Source of the DNA: Pseudomonas sp. CROZ-RG-20F-R04-15
GTDB taxonomy: Bacteria > Pseudomonadota > Gammaproteobacteria > Pseudomonadales > Pseudomonadaceae
Reading direction: 5' to 3'
Assembly: GCF_022662375.1 (NCBI RefSeq)
Contig: NZ_JAKNQL010000019.1
Span: 43,488 to 107,487, forward strand
DNA: 64,000 bases
Under the pieces are notes generated by a model. That model was not told the DNA's origin, searched no databases, and saw nothing but the letters and a program-made list of their open reading frames with translations. Each line of letters starts with the position of its first letter. Position 1 is the stretch's first letter. The translations under genes and the position numbers were made by a program. Shown piece after piece: positions 1 to 10,388 of this stretch.

Positions 1-19
1 GCTGTCTGGAGAGCCCGTG

Positions 20-1909
<1,890 letters not shown>

Positions 1910-1918
1910 CCCCGTACT

Positions 1919-2020
1919 GATCGTTCCCACGCTCCGCGTGGGAATGCAGCCCGTGACGCTCCGCATCACTGGACGCGGAGCGTCCCTAGAGGCATTCCCA
2001 CGCAGAGCGTGGGAACGATC
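1919..2020. repeat. Cloverleaf-like intergenic palindromic repeat
   Basis: The outer arms GATCGTTCCCACGC (from 1919) and its inverted complement ending at 2020 enclose a second hairpin built on GACGCTCCGC and its complement (about 1953-1985). Each outer arm is itself palindromic (CCCACGC..GCGTGGG), so the transcript could fold into a three-hairpin cloverleaf. Elements of this type are scattered in fluorescens-group intergenic regions. It fills nearly the whole thiC-cytX gap and may attenuate or stabilise the joint transcript; that role is inference. Confidence 0.8.
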
Positions 2021-2056
2021 ACAACACAACAAAAATGTCCCTCTGAGATAACACCC

Positions 2057-3349
2057 TTGAGCATTCAACCCAGCACCTATTCTCCCGACCTCGCCGTGCC
2101 CGCCGACAAGCGTGTATTCGGCGGTCGTGATCTGTTTTCCCTGTGGTTCTCCCTCGGCATCGGCCTGATGGTGTTGCAGACCGGCGCATTGCTCGCGCCT
2201 GGCCTGGGCCTGTCTGGATCGCTACTGGCAATTTTCCTTGGCACGCTGGTCGGCGTTCTGCTGTTGGCGGCCGTCGGCGTGATCGGCAGCGACACCGGTC
2301 TGTCGTCGATGGCCGCGCTGAAACTCAGCCTCGGCAGCAAAGGCGCGAGCCTGCCGGCGCTACTCAACCTGCTGCAACTGATCGGTTGGGGCTCGTTCGA
2401 AATCATCGTCATGCGCGACGCCGCCAGCCTGCTCGGTACTCGCGCGTTCAGCGAAGGTTCGCTGTGGTCGAACCCGGTGTTGTGGACACTGCTTTTCGGT
2501 GCGTTGGCAACCTTGCTCGCGGTCAGCGGCCCGCTGACTTTCGTCCGGCAGATCCTGCGCAAGTGGGGCATCTGGCTGCTGCTGGCTGCATGCCTCTGGC
2601 TGACCTGGAACCTGTTTGCCAAAGCCGATCTGGCCGACCTCTGGTCGCGTGCCGGTGACGGTTCGATGCCGTTCGCCGTGGGTTTTGACATTGCCATCGC
2701 GATGCCGTTGTCGTGGCTGCCGCTGATCGCCGACTACTCGCGATTCGGCAAGCGGGCGAAGAATGTGTTCGGCGGTACAGCCGTCGGTTTCTTCATCGGC
2801 AACTTCTGGCTGATGAGCCTCGGCGTTGCCTACACGCTGGCCTTCGCGCCGAGCGGTGAAGTCAATGCACTGTTGCTCGCATTGGCCGGCGCCGGTCTGG
2901 GCATTCCACTGTTGCTGATTCTGCTGGATGAGTCGGAAAACGCTTTCGCCGATATTCACTCGGCAGCGGTATCGAGCGGGATCCTGTTGCGCCTGAAAGT
3001 CGAGCATCTGGCTTTGGCCATCGGCGTGATCTGCACGCTGATCGCACTGCTGGCGCCGTTGGCGCAGTACCAGAATTTTCTGCTGCTGATCGGCTCGGTG
3101 TTTGCGCCGCTGTTTGGCGTGGTGCTGGTCGATCACTTCATCCTGCGCAAGCGCAGTGCTCAGGTCGCGTCGGCCGCATTGCGCTGGCCGGCGTTGTTGG
3201 CGTGGCTGGGTGGTGTGAGCACCTACCACTTGCTGGCGAATCTGTATCCGGATGTCGGCGCAACCCTGCCGGCGCTGGTGCTGGCAGGGCTGCTGCAGCT
3301 AGTGCTGGGCCGGGCCTTCAGTTACGGCCGGGAAACAGCTCGGGCTTGA
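2057..3349 (+). CDS. cytX: Cytosine/HMP permease, CytX type
   Basis: This is a nucleobase:cation symporter-1 (cytosine permease) family membrane protein of about 430 residues with roughly twelve hydrophobic segments. The CytX subgroup is linked to thiamine metabolism and probably imports hydroxymethylpyrimidine; its place directly after thiC supports that. The TTG at 2057, giving M-S-I-Q-P-S-T-Y, matches the family's N-terminus and follows a GAG-containing site. The GTG at 2009 lies inside the upstream palindromic repeat and is less likely. The 3' end overlaps the convergent lipoprotein gene by about 32 bp. The substrate is inferred from context. Confidence 0.85.
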   Translation: MSIQPSTYSPDLAVPADKRVFGGRDLFSLWFSLGIGLMVLQTGALLAPGLGLSGSLLAIFLGTLVGVLLLAAVGVIGSDTGLSSMAALKLSLGSKGASLPALLNLLQLIGWGSFEIIVMRDAASLLGTRAFSEGSLWSNPVLWTLLFGALATLLAVSGPLTFVRQILRKWGIWLLLAACLWLTWNLFAKADLADLWSRAGDGSMPFAVGFDIAIAMPLSWLPLIADYSRFGKRAKNVFGGTAVGFFIGNFWLMSLGVAYTLAFAPSGEVNALLLALAGAGLGIPLLLILLDESENAFADIHSAAVSSGILLRLKVEHLALAIGVICTLIALLAPLAQYQNFLLLIGSVFAPLFGVVLVDHFILRKRSAQVASAALRWPALLAWLGGVSTYHLLANLYPDVGATLPALVLAGLLQLVLGRAFSYGRETARA

Positions 3350-4064
3350 GAATGCCGTTCAGACGCGGGTAAGGAATCTTCAGTTCGACGTGGCCCAGCG
3401 CGTAAGGCGCAATGGTGCTCACGTCGTACTTGAGGATCACGCCGCCATAGGTCAGCGCCACGTTCGGGGTTTTCACGAACGGCCAGCTCTTCACAAAGTC
3501 CGCTTCCTGGTCGAGCTTGGTACTGATCAACCAGCTGTTGTGCGCGACCTGCGCTGCCTTCCAGAACGCCTCTTCCTGACCCGGCACAAGCATGTCGGAC
3601 AGGTTCAGCACTTTGTGCTGCTGGCGCGAATAATTGATGAAGCCGCGACCCGGGGTGCCATGCGCACCACCAGTGTCGAGGTAGCTCGACACCTCGATGA
3701 TCACCAAGCCGTCATGCTGCTCGCGTACTTTCGCTTGCAGGTAGCTGCTGTTGCGCGGGCCGGCGCTGGCCAGGAACTGCTCGCGATAGGCCGCCAGGGT
3801 CGGCGCCACCGGGGCGTTCTTCTCGGTGCGGGTCATCTGCAGCAGACGTTTTTCGATGATGCCGTCCAGCGCAGGTTCGGCCGGGAAGCGCAGAGTGTCG
3901 ATGTTCACTAATGGGCAATCAGGGTTGGAACAGCCCGGTTTCAGTTGTTCCGACGCATCGCGGGTGGTTTCCAGCGGCGTGCGGTAGTTGGGCTGGAACA
4001 GGCTTGCGCACGCGCCGAGTGTCAGGGCGATGGCGGCCACGGAGGCAATTTTGAAAAGCGACAT
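3318..4064 (-). CDS. DUF3298/RsiV-like lipoprotein
   Basis: The predicted 248-residue protein begins MSLFKIASVAAIALTLGAC, a lipoprotein signal peptide with lipobox LGAC, so it should be processed at that Cys and anchored to a membrane. The mature part, with a tail of the type seen in DUF3298/DUF4163 proteins (segments such as SSYLDTGGAHG and a C-terminal LKYDVSTIAPYALGHVEL), resembles the domain of RsiV-type proteins. The inner ATG at 4064 is preferred to an in-frame start at 4094 because it gives the clean signal peptide. It is convergent with cytX and divergent from nudF. The cellular role is unknown. Confidence 0.8.
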   Translation of the reverse strand: MSLFKIASVAAIALTLGACASLFQPNYRTPLETTRDASEQLKPGCSNPDCPLVNIDTLRFPAEPALDGIIEKRLLQMTRTEKNAPVAPTLAAYREQFLASAGPRNSSYLQAKVREQHDGLVIIEVSSYLDTGGAHGTPGRGFINYSRQQHKVLNLSDMLVPGQEEAFWKAAQVAHNSWLISTKLDQEADFVKSWPFVKTPNVALTYGGVILKYDVSTIAPYALGHVELKIPYPRLNGILKPELFPGRN

Positions 4065-4291
4065 GGGCGTCCTTTCGAAAGCAAGGGAAGGCAAAAAGTT
4101 ACCGCTTCGACTCTCAACGAAGCAGTCAGTTCGCCACTAAGCTAATTAGAGTGCGTTTCGCCTTCACCGTCCATCCCGCTGACGGTAAAGGGGCTGCATC
4201 AAACGGTGCGGGCGCGTTAGGATGGCGCGAAGTCGAGGTTGCCAGTAACAAGCAGCAAGCTCGTAATGGATCTGCAGTAAAGAGGATGCTC

Positions 4292-4909
4292 ATGACTGAT
4301 TTTGCCAACGCCATTCCGACCACCGTTGACGTCGTGCGGCGTGAACGTTGCTACGAGGGCTTTTACAAGCTCGACCGTCTGCACCTGCGCCACGAATTGT
4401 TCGCTGGTGGCATGAGCCGCGAGATCAATCGTGAAGTGTTCGTGCGCCACGATGCCGTGTGCATGCTGCCGTACGATCCGCAGCGCGACGAAGTGGTGTT
4501 GATCGAACAGTTCCGCGTCGGCGCCATGGGCAAGACCGACAACCCGTGGCTGGTCGAACTGGTCGCTGGTCTGATCGACAAGGATGAACAACCGGAAGAA
4601 GTTGCTCACCGCGAGGCGCAGGAGGAAGCTGGACTGGACATCAAGGCCCTGTGGCCGATGACCAAGTATTTCCCGTCGCCGGGCGGCAGCAACGAGTTCG
4701 TACATTTGTATCTGGGGCGTTGCAGCACCGAAGGCGTTGGCGGCCTGCATGGCCTGGAAGAAGAGGCAGAAGATATCCGCGTCACGGTCTGGGCCTTTGA
4801 AGATGCCTTGCAGGCCGTCCGTGACGGACGCATTGCCAACGCGGCGAGCATCATCGCTTTGCAGTGGCTGGCGCTGAACCGCGCCGAAGTGAGGGGGTTA
4901 TGGTCGTAA
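4292..4909 (+). CDS. nudF: ADP-ribose pyrophosphatase NudF
   Basis: NudF is a cytoplasmic Nudix hydrolase that splits ADP-ribose into AMP and ribose-5-phosphate. The 205-residue protein carries a perfect Nudix box at residues 93-115 (Gly, five residues, Glu, seven residues, then R-E-A-Q-E-E-A-G-L). The start at 4292 has AGAGG six bases upstream; a longer frame from 4151 would add a non-conserved leader. It overlaps yqiB by 10 bp, and cpdA follows. The same nudF-yqiB-cpdA-yqiA-parE order is conserved in enterobacteria and pseudomonads. Confidence 0.95.
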   Translation: MTDFANAIPTTVDVVRRERCYEGFYKLDRLHLRHELFAGGMSREINREVFVRHDAVCMLPYDPQRDEVVLIEQFRVGAMGKTDNPWLVELVAGLIDKDEQPEEVAHREAQEEAGLDIKALWPMTKYFPSPGGSNEFVHLYLGRCSTEGVGGLHGLEEEAEDIRVTVWAFEDALQAVRDGRIANAASIIALQWLALNRAEVRGLWS

Positions 4910-5352
4910 ACAAGCTGCGCGATCGCTATCGAGTCGACCTCGTGGGGCTGCAAGCCGCCTGCGAGGCCAACTATGCGCGCCTGATGCGACTGCTGCCGGA
5001 CATGCGCAACGAACCCGAAGCGCGGCGCATCGCCGTGACCCAGGGCGAGCAGATGCTCGGCGTGCTGGCCCTTGAAGTGCTGCAGACCTGTCCGTACACC
5101 ACGACACTGCAAGTGCGTCAGGAACACAGCCTGCCGTGGCTGCCGGTGCCGCAGCTGGAAGTGCAGGTCTATCACGACGCGCGTATGGCCGAAGTGGTCA
5201 GCGCCGAACATGCACGACGCTTTCGCGGCATCTATCCTTACCCGAACGCGGCGATGCATCAGCCGGACGAAAAGGCTCAGCTCAATCTGTTTCTGGGGGA
5301 ATGGCTGAGTCATTGCCTGGCGTTGGGGCACGAGTACGAAGTCGTACGCTAG
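4900..5352 (+). CDS. yqiB: DUF1249 protein, YqiB family
   Basis: A 150-residue soluble protein of the DUF1249/YqiB family, function unknown. The conserved mid-region reads like VQVYHDARMAEVVSAEHA, followed by YPYPNAAMHQPDEKAQLN and a C-terminal helix around LNLFLGEWLSHCL. The ATG at 4900 sits behind a strong GAGGGGG ribosome-binding site and overlaps the end of nudF, so the two are translationally coupled. Synteny with nudF and cpdA is the main support for the name. Confidence 0.9.
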   Translation: MVVNKLRDRYRVDLVGLQAACEANYARLMRLLPDMRNEPEARRIAVTQGEQMLGVLALEVLQTCPYTTTLQVRQEHSLPWLPVPQLEVQVYHDARMAEVVSAEHARRFRGIYPYPNAAMHQPDEKAQLNLFLGEWLSHCLALGHEYEVVR

Positions 5353-5451
5353 TTGTGAACTGTGTCCGGTTCGCCGGTTTCCTCTTTGCGTGATCCCCCA
5401 GCATAATTGCGGCACTCGATCGATTCCGTGCTTTTGCCTTGGGAGAACGCC

Positions 5452-6267
5452 TTGCCGAGCGTATCCACGTTGACCACCGCCGATGCGGCGCTGCTGGTGC
5501 AGTTGTCCGACAGCCATTTGTTCGCTGAAGCGGACGGCGCACTGCTGGGCATGAACACCCGCGAGAGCCTGCAAAAGGTCATCGAGCTGGTGCTGGGGCA
5601 GCAGTCGCAGATCGACCTGATTCTGGCCACCGGCGATATCTCGCAGGACGGCACGCTGCAGTCGTATCAGCAGTTTCGCCAGATGAGCGCGCAGATCGCT
5701 GCGCCGGCGCGCTGGATTCCCGGCAATCACGACGAGCCGATGATCATGGCCCAGGCCACCGTGCAGAGCACGCTGCTGGAACCGGTGGTCGATATCGGCA
5801 ACTGGCGAGTGACGATGCTCGATTCGGCAGTGCCGGGTTCGGTGCCGGGGTATTTGCAGGACGACCAACTGCAGCTGCTGGCCCGTTCACTGAGTGAAGC
5901 GCCGGAGCGCCACCACCTGGTGTGCTTCCACCATCACCCGGTATCGATCGGTTGCGCGTGGATGGAGCCGATTGGCTTGCGCAATCCCGAGGCGTTTTTC
6001 GAGGTACTGGATCGTTTTCCACAGGCCCGTGCGGTGTTGTGGGGGCATGTGCATCAGGAGATTGATCGCGAGCGTAATGGCGTGAGACTGATGGCTTCGC
6101 CTTCGACGTGCATTCAGTTTGAGCCGGGTAGTGAGGATTTCAAGGTGGGCGAGCAGGCGCCGGGGTATCGGTGGTTGCGGTTGTTGCCGGATGGGCGGTT
6201 GGAAACGGGCGTGGAGCGAGTGACTGGATTCGCCTTTACTGTCGATTACGGTTCCAACGGCTACTGA
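5452..6267 (+). CDS. cpdA: 3',5'-cyclic-AMP phosphodiesterase CpdA
   Basis: CpdA hydrolyses cAMP to AMP and, in pseudomonads, limits Vfr/cAMP signalling. The 271-residue protein has the class III metallophosphoesterase motifs in order: SDSHLF (D-x-H), ATGDIS (GD), PGNHDEP (GNHD), FHHHP and GHVHQE, which together bind two metal ions. The TTG at 5452 is chosen because GGGAG lies just upstream and the resulting N-terminus (MPSVSTLTTADAA) is the family's usual one; a TTG at 5407 would add 15 residues. It follows yqiB after about 100 bp. Confidence 0.92.
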   Translation: MPSVSTLTTADAALLVQLSDSHLFAEADGALLGMNTRESLQKVIELVLGQQSQIDLILATGDISQDGTLQSYQQFRQMSAQIAAPARWIPGNHDEPMIMAQATVQSTLLEPVVDIGNWRVTMLDSAVPGSVPGYLQDDQLQLLARSLSEAPERHHLVCFHHHPVSIGCAWMEPIGLRNPEAFFEVLDRFPQARAVLWGHVHQEIDRERNGVRLMASPSTCIQFEPGSEDFKVGEQAPGYRWLRLLPDGRLETGVERVTGFAFTVDYGSNGY

Positions 6268-6284
6268 TCAAATCAAAAGCCCCT

Positions 6285-6475
6285 CATCGGAACGCCGCCC
6301 GCCCAGCCCTCTCCCGGAGGGAGAGGGGGCCGACCGAGGTGTCTGGCGTCATCCATCGACCTGAAAGCATGTTTCGATTATGGATTCGCTGAAGCTCGCT
6401 CAAGTCGGTGTAGCTCTTGAATATCCCCCATTCAGTCCCCTCTCCCTCCGGGAGAGGGCTAGGGTGAGGGGCTTT
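6285..6475. mobile_element. MITE-like element, copy 1
   Basis: A ~190 bp non-coding element with terminal inverted repeats AAAGCCCCTC (6285-6294) and GAGGGGCTTT (6466-6475). Just inside the ends are CCCTCTCCCGGAGGGAGAGG and its counterpart, each able to form a hairpin. The middle contains GACCGAGGTGTCTGGCGTC and ATCGACCTGAAA. The same blocks occur as reverse complement at 15147-15331, so this is a dispersed family rather than a one-off palindrome. There is no coding capacity; mobilisation by an unlinked transposase is inferred. Confidence 0.75.
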
Positions 6476-6521
6476 CTCCCTGTAAACTCCGCTATCTTTC
6501 GCCGACACCCAGGGAGCTCAA

Positions 6522-7130
6522 ATGTCCGGTTCGATCCTCTATATCCACGGTTTCAACAGCGCTCCGGCCTCGAAAAAGGCCTGTCAGCTGGTAACGGTGA
6601 TGGAGCAACTGGGTTTGAGCGATCAACTGCGAGTTCCGGCTCTGCATCACCATCCGCGCCAGGCCATCGGTCAGTTGGAACAAGCGATTGCCGAACTGGG
6701 CAGCCCGCTGCTGGTGGGAAGCTCCCTCGGCGGCTACTATGCGACTCACTTGGCCGAGCGCCATGGCCTGAAAGCCCTGCTGGTCAACCCGGCGGTCAGC
6801 CCGCACCGGATGTTCGACGGCTATCTGGGCACGCAGAAAAACCTGTATACCGATGAAACTTGGGAATTGACCCACGACCACGTCACGGCCCTGGCCGAAC
6901 TGGAAGTGCCGGCGCCTCAGGATGCCCAGCGCTATCAGGTATGGTTGCAGACCGGCGATGAAACACTGGATTATCGCCTCGCCCAGCAGTATTACCGCGC
7001 CTGTGCCTTGCGCATTCAGGCCGGCGGCGACCACAGTTTTCAGGGTTTTGCCGGGCAATTGCCGGCGTTGCTGAGTTTTGCCGGCATTGGCGCTGATTTG
7101 TATCAGGCAATCGATTTCACCGCACTGTGA
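6522..7130 (+). CDS. yqiA: YqiA/YcfP-family alpha/beta-fold esterase
   Basis: A 202-residue alpha/beta hydrolase of the YqiA family. The N-terminus LYIHGFNSAP is the oxyanion-hole strand. VGSSLGGYYATHLA near residues 66-79 is the nucleophile elbow (G-x-S-x-G with central Ser). A late GGDHSF supplies the catalytic His. Small esterase activity is known for the enterobacterial homologue; the natural substrate is unclear. The start has AGGGAG upstream. It precedes parE, as in E. coli. Confidence 0.9.
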   Translation: MSGSILYIHGFNSAPASKKACQLVTVMEQLGLSDQLRVPALHHHPRQAIGQLEQAIAELGSPLLVGSSLGGYYATHLAERHGLKALLVNPAVSPHRMFDGYLGTQKNLYTDETWELTHDHVTALAELEVPAPQDAQRYQVWLQTGDETLDYRLAQQYYRACALRIQAGGDHSFQGFAGQLPALLSFAGIGADLYQAIDFTAL

Positions 7131-7171
7131 AGTCTTGCCCCTATTTCATGAATGACTGACGACGAGACCCT

Positions 7172-9079
7172 ATGGCCACTCCCAGCGCTAGCTCTTATAA
7201 CGCCGACGCCATCGAAGTCCTCTCGGGCCTCGACCCGGTGCGCAAACGCCCCGGCATGTACACCGACACCAGTCGGCCGAACCACCTCGCCCAGGAAGTC
7301 ATCGACAACAGCGTCGACGAAGCCTTGGCCGGCCATGCCAAATCGGTACAGGTCATCCTGCACGCCGACCACTCGCTGGAAGTCAGCGACGACGGCCGTG
7401 GCATGCCAGTCGACATCCACCCGGAAGAGGGTGTGTCCGGCGTCGAGCTGATCCTCACCAAGCTCCACGCAGGCGGCAAGTTCTCGAACAAGAATTACCA
7501 GTTCTCCGGCGGTTTGCACGGTGTAGGTATTTCCGTGGTCAACGCCTTGTCGACCGAAGTCCGGGTGCGCGTCAAGCGTGACGGTAACGAATACCAGATG
7601 ACTTTCAACGACGGCTTCAAAGCCTCGGAACTGGAAATCGTCGGCACCGTCGGCAAGCGCAATACCGGCACCAGCGTGTACTTCGCGCCGGATCCGAAAT
7701 ACTTCGATTCACCGAAATTTTCCATCAGCCGCCTCAAGCATGTGCTCAAGGCCAAGGCTGTGTTGTGCCCCGGTCTGTTGGTCAGCTTCGAAGACAAAGG
7801 CACCGGCGAGAAAGTCGAGTGGCATTATGAGGACGGTCTGCGCTCGTATCTGGTCGATGCCGTCAGCGAATTCGAACGTCTGCCGGACGAGCCGTTCTGC
7901 GGCGCTTTCGCCGGTAATAAAGAAGCCGTCGACTGGGCGCTGCTGTGGTTGCCGGAAGGTGGCGACGCGGTGCAGGAAAGCTACGTCAACCTGATCCCGA
8001 CGGCGCAGGGCGGTACCCACGTCAACGGTTTGCGTCAGGGCTTGCTCGATGCCATGCGTGAATTCTGCGAATTCCGCAGCCTGCTGCCACGCGGCGTGAA
8101 GCTGGCGCCGGAAGACGTCTGGGAGCGCATTGCTTTCGTCCTGTCGATGAAAATGCAGGAGCCGCAATTCTCCGGCCAGACCAAAGAACGTCTGTCGTCC
8201 CGTGAAGCGGCGGCGTTTGTCTCCGGTGTGGTCAAGGATGCGTTCAGCCTGTGGCTCAACGCCAACCCGGAAACCGGCCTGGCACTGGCCGAACTGGCGA
8301 TCAACAACGCCGGCCGTCGTCTCAAGGCGAGCAAGAAAGTCGAACGCAAACGCGTCACCGCAGGTCCGGCATTGCCGGGCAAACTGGCAGACTGCGCCGG
8401 TCAGGATCCGATGCGTTCCGAGCTGTTCCTGGTCGAAGGTGATTCCGCCGGCGGCTCCGCCAAACAAGCGCGGGACAAAGAGTTTCAGGCGATCCTGCCG
8501 TTGCGCGGCAAGATCCTCAACACCTGGGAAGTCGACGGCAGCGAAGTGCTCGCCAGCCAGGAAGTGCACAACATCGCCGTGGCCATCGGTGTCGATCCGG
8601 GCGCCGCGGACATGAGCCAGCTGCGCTACGGCAAGATCTGCATCCTCGCCGACGCCGACTCCGACGGTCTGCACATTGCGACGCTGCTCTGCGCGCTGTT
8701 CGTCCAGCATTTCCGCCCGCTGGTGGATGCCGGTCACGTCTACGTCGCGATGCCGCCGCTGTACCGCATCGACTTGGGCAAAGAGATTTACTACGCCCTC
8801 GACGAAGCCGAGCGTGACGGCATTCTCGACCGTCTGGTCGCCGAGAAGAAGCGCGGCAAGCCACAGGTCACCCGATTCAAAGGTCTGGGTGAAATGAACC
8901 CGCCGCAGCTGCGTGAAACCACCATGGACCCGAACACTCGGCGTCTGGTGCAACTGACGCTAGGCGAAGACTTCGCCGAAACCTCGGAAATGATGGACAT
9001 GCTGCTGGCGAAGAAACGCGCCGGTGACCGCAAGACCTGGCTCGAATCCAAAGGCAACCTCGCCGAGGTGCTGGCCTGA
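7172..9079 (+). CDS. parE: DNA topoisomerase IV subunit B ParE
   Basis: ParE is the ATPase subunit of topoisomerase IV, which unlinks daughter chromosomes. At 635 residues it is full length. The GHKL ATP-binding region shows DNSVDEALAG, DDGRGMPV and GGLHGVGISVVNALS. The TOPRIM domain shows LVEGDSAGGSAKQARD with LPLRGKILN, and DADSDGLHI for Mg binding. Its stop overlaps the start of the phytase-like gene by one base (TGATG), so the parE-to-parC stretch is probably one operon. Confidence 0.98.
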   Translation: MATPSASSYNADAIEVLSGLDPVRKRPGMYTDTSRPNHLAQEVIDNSVDEALAGHAKSVQVILHADHSLEVSDDGRGMPVDIHPEEGVSGVELILTKLHAGGKFSNKNYQFSGGLHGVGISVVNALSTEVRVRVKRDGNEYQMTFNDGFKASELEIVGTVGKRNTGTSVYFAPDPKYFDSPKFSISRLKHVLKAKAVLCPGLLVSFEDKGTGEKVEWHYEDGLRSYLVDAVSEFERLPDEPFCGAFAGNKEAVDWALLWLPEGGDAVQESYVNLIPTAQGGTHVNGLRQGLLDAMREFCEFRSLLPRGVKLAPEDVWERIAFVLSMKMQEPQFSGQTKERLSSREAAAFVSGVVKDAFSLWLNANPETGLALAELAINNAGRRLKASKKVERKRVTAGPALPGKLADCAGQDPMRSELFLVEGDSAGGSAKQARDKEFQAILPLRGKILNTWEVDGSEVLASQEVHNIAVAIGVDPGAADMSQLRYGKICILADADSDGLHIATLLCALFVQHFRPLVDAGHVYVAMPPLYRIDLGKEIYYALDEAERDGILDRLVAEKKRGKPQVTRFKGLGEMNPPQLRETTMDPNTRRLVQLTLGEDFAETSEMMDMLLAKKRAGDRKTWLESKGNLAEVLA

Positions 9080-10068
9080 TGCGGTTTGGCTGGGCCTTCG
9101 CGGGTGCCTTGCTGCTGAGTGCAATGACCGTATCGGCTGAGCCGTTACAGGAATTGCGCTTGCTCTCCGAGCATCCGGTCGACGGCATGCGCGGCGGTAA
9201 TCTGTCGGGGCTGGCGCTGTGCGGTAACGAACTGTGGACGGTGTCCGACCGCGATGATGACCAGATCTACCGGCTTAAAACCGCTGATCAGGTCTGGCAG
9301 GCCGAAACCGTGCACATCGACGTACCGCCAGTGCCCGACAGCGGCTTGCCGTGGGGGTTGAGTTCACGCACGTGGGCGGCGTCGTTCATCCGTGGCGGTG
9401 ATCTGGATTTCGAAGGCATCACCTGCGACAGCGCTGGCAATCGTTACATTGTCAGCGAGGCCCATGCGGCCGTGTTACAGGTGCCGCCACAAGGCCCGGC
9501 GTCGTGGCTGAAAATCTCGCCGATGCTGGTGAAAGAAGCCCGGGCCAGTGGCATGTTGCTGCACTTCAACGCGCTGTTCGAAGGGCTGGCGATCAACCCG
9601 GCAGGCGATCAGTTGTGGCTAGCGGCGGAGCGTGAGCGCCGTGGCTTGCTGAAGATCAAGCGTCAGCAAACGGTCTGGGATTGCGACGGCGCCTGCGTAC
9701 TGCTCAGCGAGGCTGGCGTCGAGATGCAGCCGCCGCAGTTTCCCAAGGCGCGCGCCGTGACTCGCGACTTTGCTGATCTGTCGCTGTTCAACGGCAAGTT
9801 GTTCACCCTTGAGCGCAACGCGTTTCAGATCTGCCGCCGCGATGCGGTGACTGCCAAAGTCGAACAATGCTGGTCGTACGCCGAAGATGCCTTGCAACCA
9901 CAGCGTCTTTATTCACAGGCCTATGGCCTGGCGGAAGCGCTTATCGTGGACGCGCAAGGTGCATGGATTGGCCTGGACAACAACGATGGCGTGCGTGCCG
10001 ACGGCGAGAAACGCCCGATCGTCTGGCGCTTCGCCGCGCCTGATGGCGGCTGGAGCGCAAAGCCTTAG
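9079..10068 (+). CDS. Secreted phytase-like (esterase-like activity of phytase family) protein 1
   Basis: A 329-residue protein with an N-terminal signal peptide (ALLLSAMTVSA, cleavage expected before EPLQE) and a beta-propeller-like phytase/esterase fold (PF13449 type). Recognisable blocks are HPVDGMRGGNLSGLA, WTVSDRDDDQIYRL, LDFEGITCD, NALFEGLAI, LWLAAERERRGL and DAQGAWIGLDNN; acidic residues in these may bind calcium. It is translationally coupled to parE. The link to topoisomerase IV is positional only. A diverged second copy follows at 10389. Confidence 0.85.
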   Translation: MRFGWAFAGALLLSAMTVSAEPLQELRLLSEHPVDGMRGGNLSGLALCGNELWTVSDRDDDQIYRLKTADQVWQAETVHIDVPPVPDSGLPWGLSSRTWAASFIRGGDLDFEGITCDSAGNRYIVSEAHAAVLQVPPQGPASWLKISPMLVKEARASGMLLHFNALFEGLAINPAGDQLWLAAERERRGLLKIKRQQTVWDCDGACVLLSEAGVEMQPPQFPKARAVTRDFADLSLFNGKLFTLERNAFQICRRDAVTAKVEQCWSYAEDALQPQRLYSQAYGLAEALIVDAQGAWIGLDNNDGVRADGEKRPIVWRFAAPDGGWSAKP

Positions 10069-10388
10069 GCGCGCAGTGTCGGAGCATTGCGCAAGGGTTT
10101 TCGCCGATCTGTGAGCAGATCAGGAAACTGCTGCAATACTTCAATTGGTAATGGTCGCCCCGTCATTGTTGAGCACGCCTGAGGCGGTTCAGTCGGGCTG
10201 GCTATGAAAAATGAGGCGCGCTGGATGATGGACACGTTTGCTGCGCTGGCCGGTGGTTGAGGTCCGAGCCATGGTGAGCAGGCACTGAAGCTCTGAAGCA
10301 ATGCTGTCGAGAGAGTTGTGTGGTCGTTGAATTCCGACATGTCGTGCAAGGCTCGGGGAAACTTGAAACGCCGACTGCGGGAGATTCA
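10069..10388 (+). other. 320 bp gap between the two phytase-like genes
   Basis: No convincing gene is seen. Open frames on the minus strand (for example 10065-10349) have low-complexity, Ser/Pro-rich translations with no recognisable motif and run into the flanking genes. The gap separates copy 2 from the parE-coupled copy 1 and could hold a promoter for copy 2, but no clear -35/-10 pair stands out. Confidence 0.5.

Noticed and set aside
10065..10349. 94-residue minus-strand frame in the gap between the phytase-like genes
   Set aside because: No motif, no convincing start site and poor composition; treated as non-coding.
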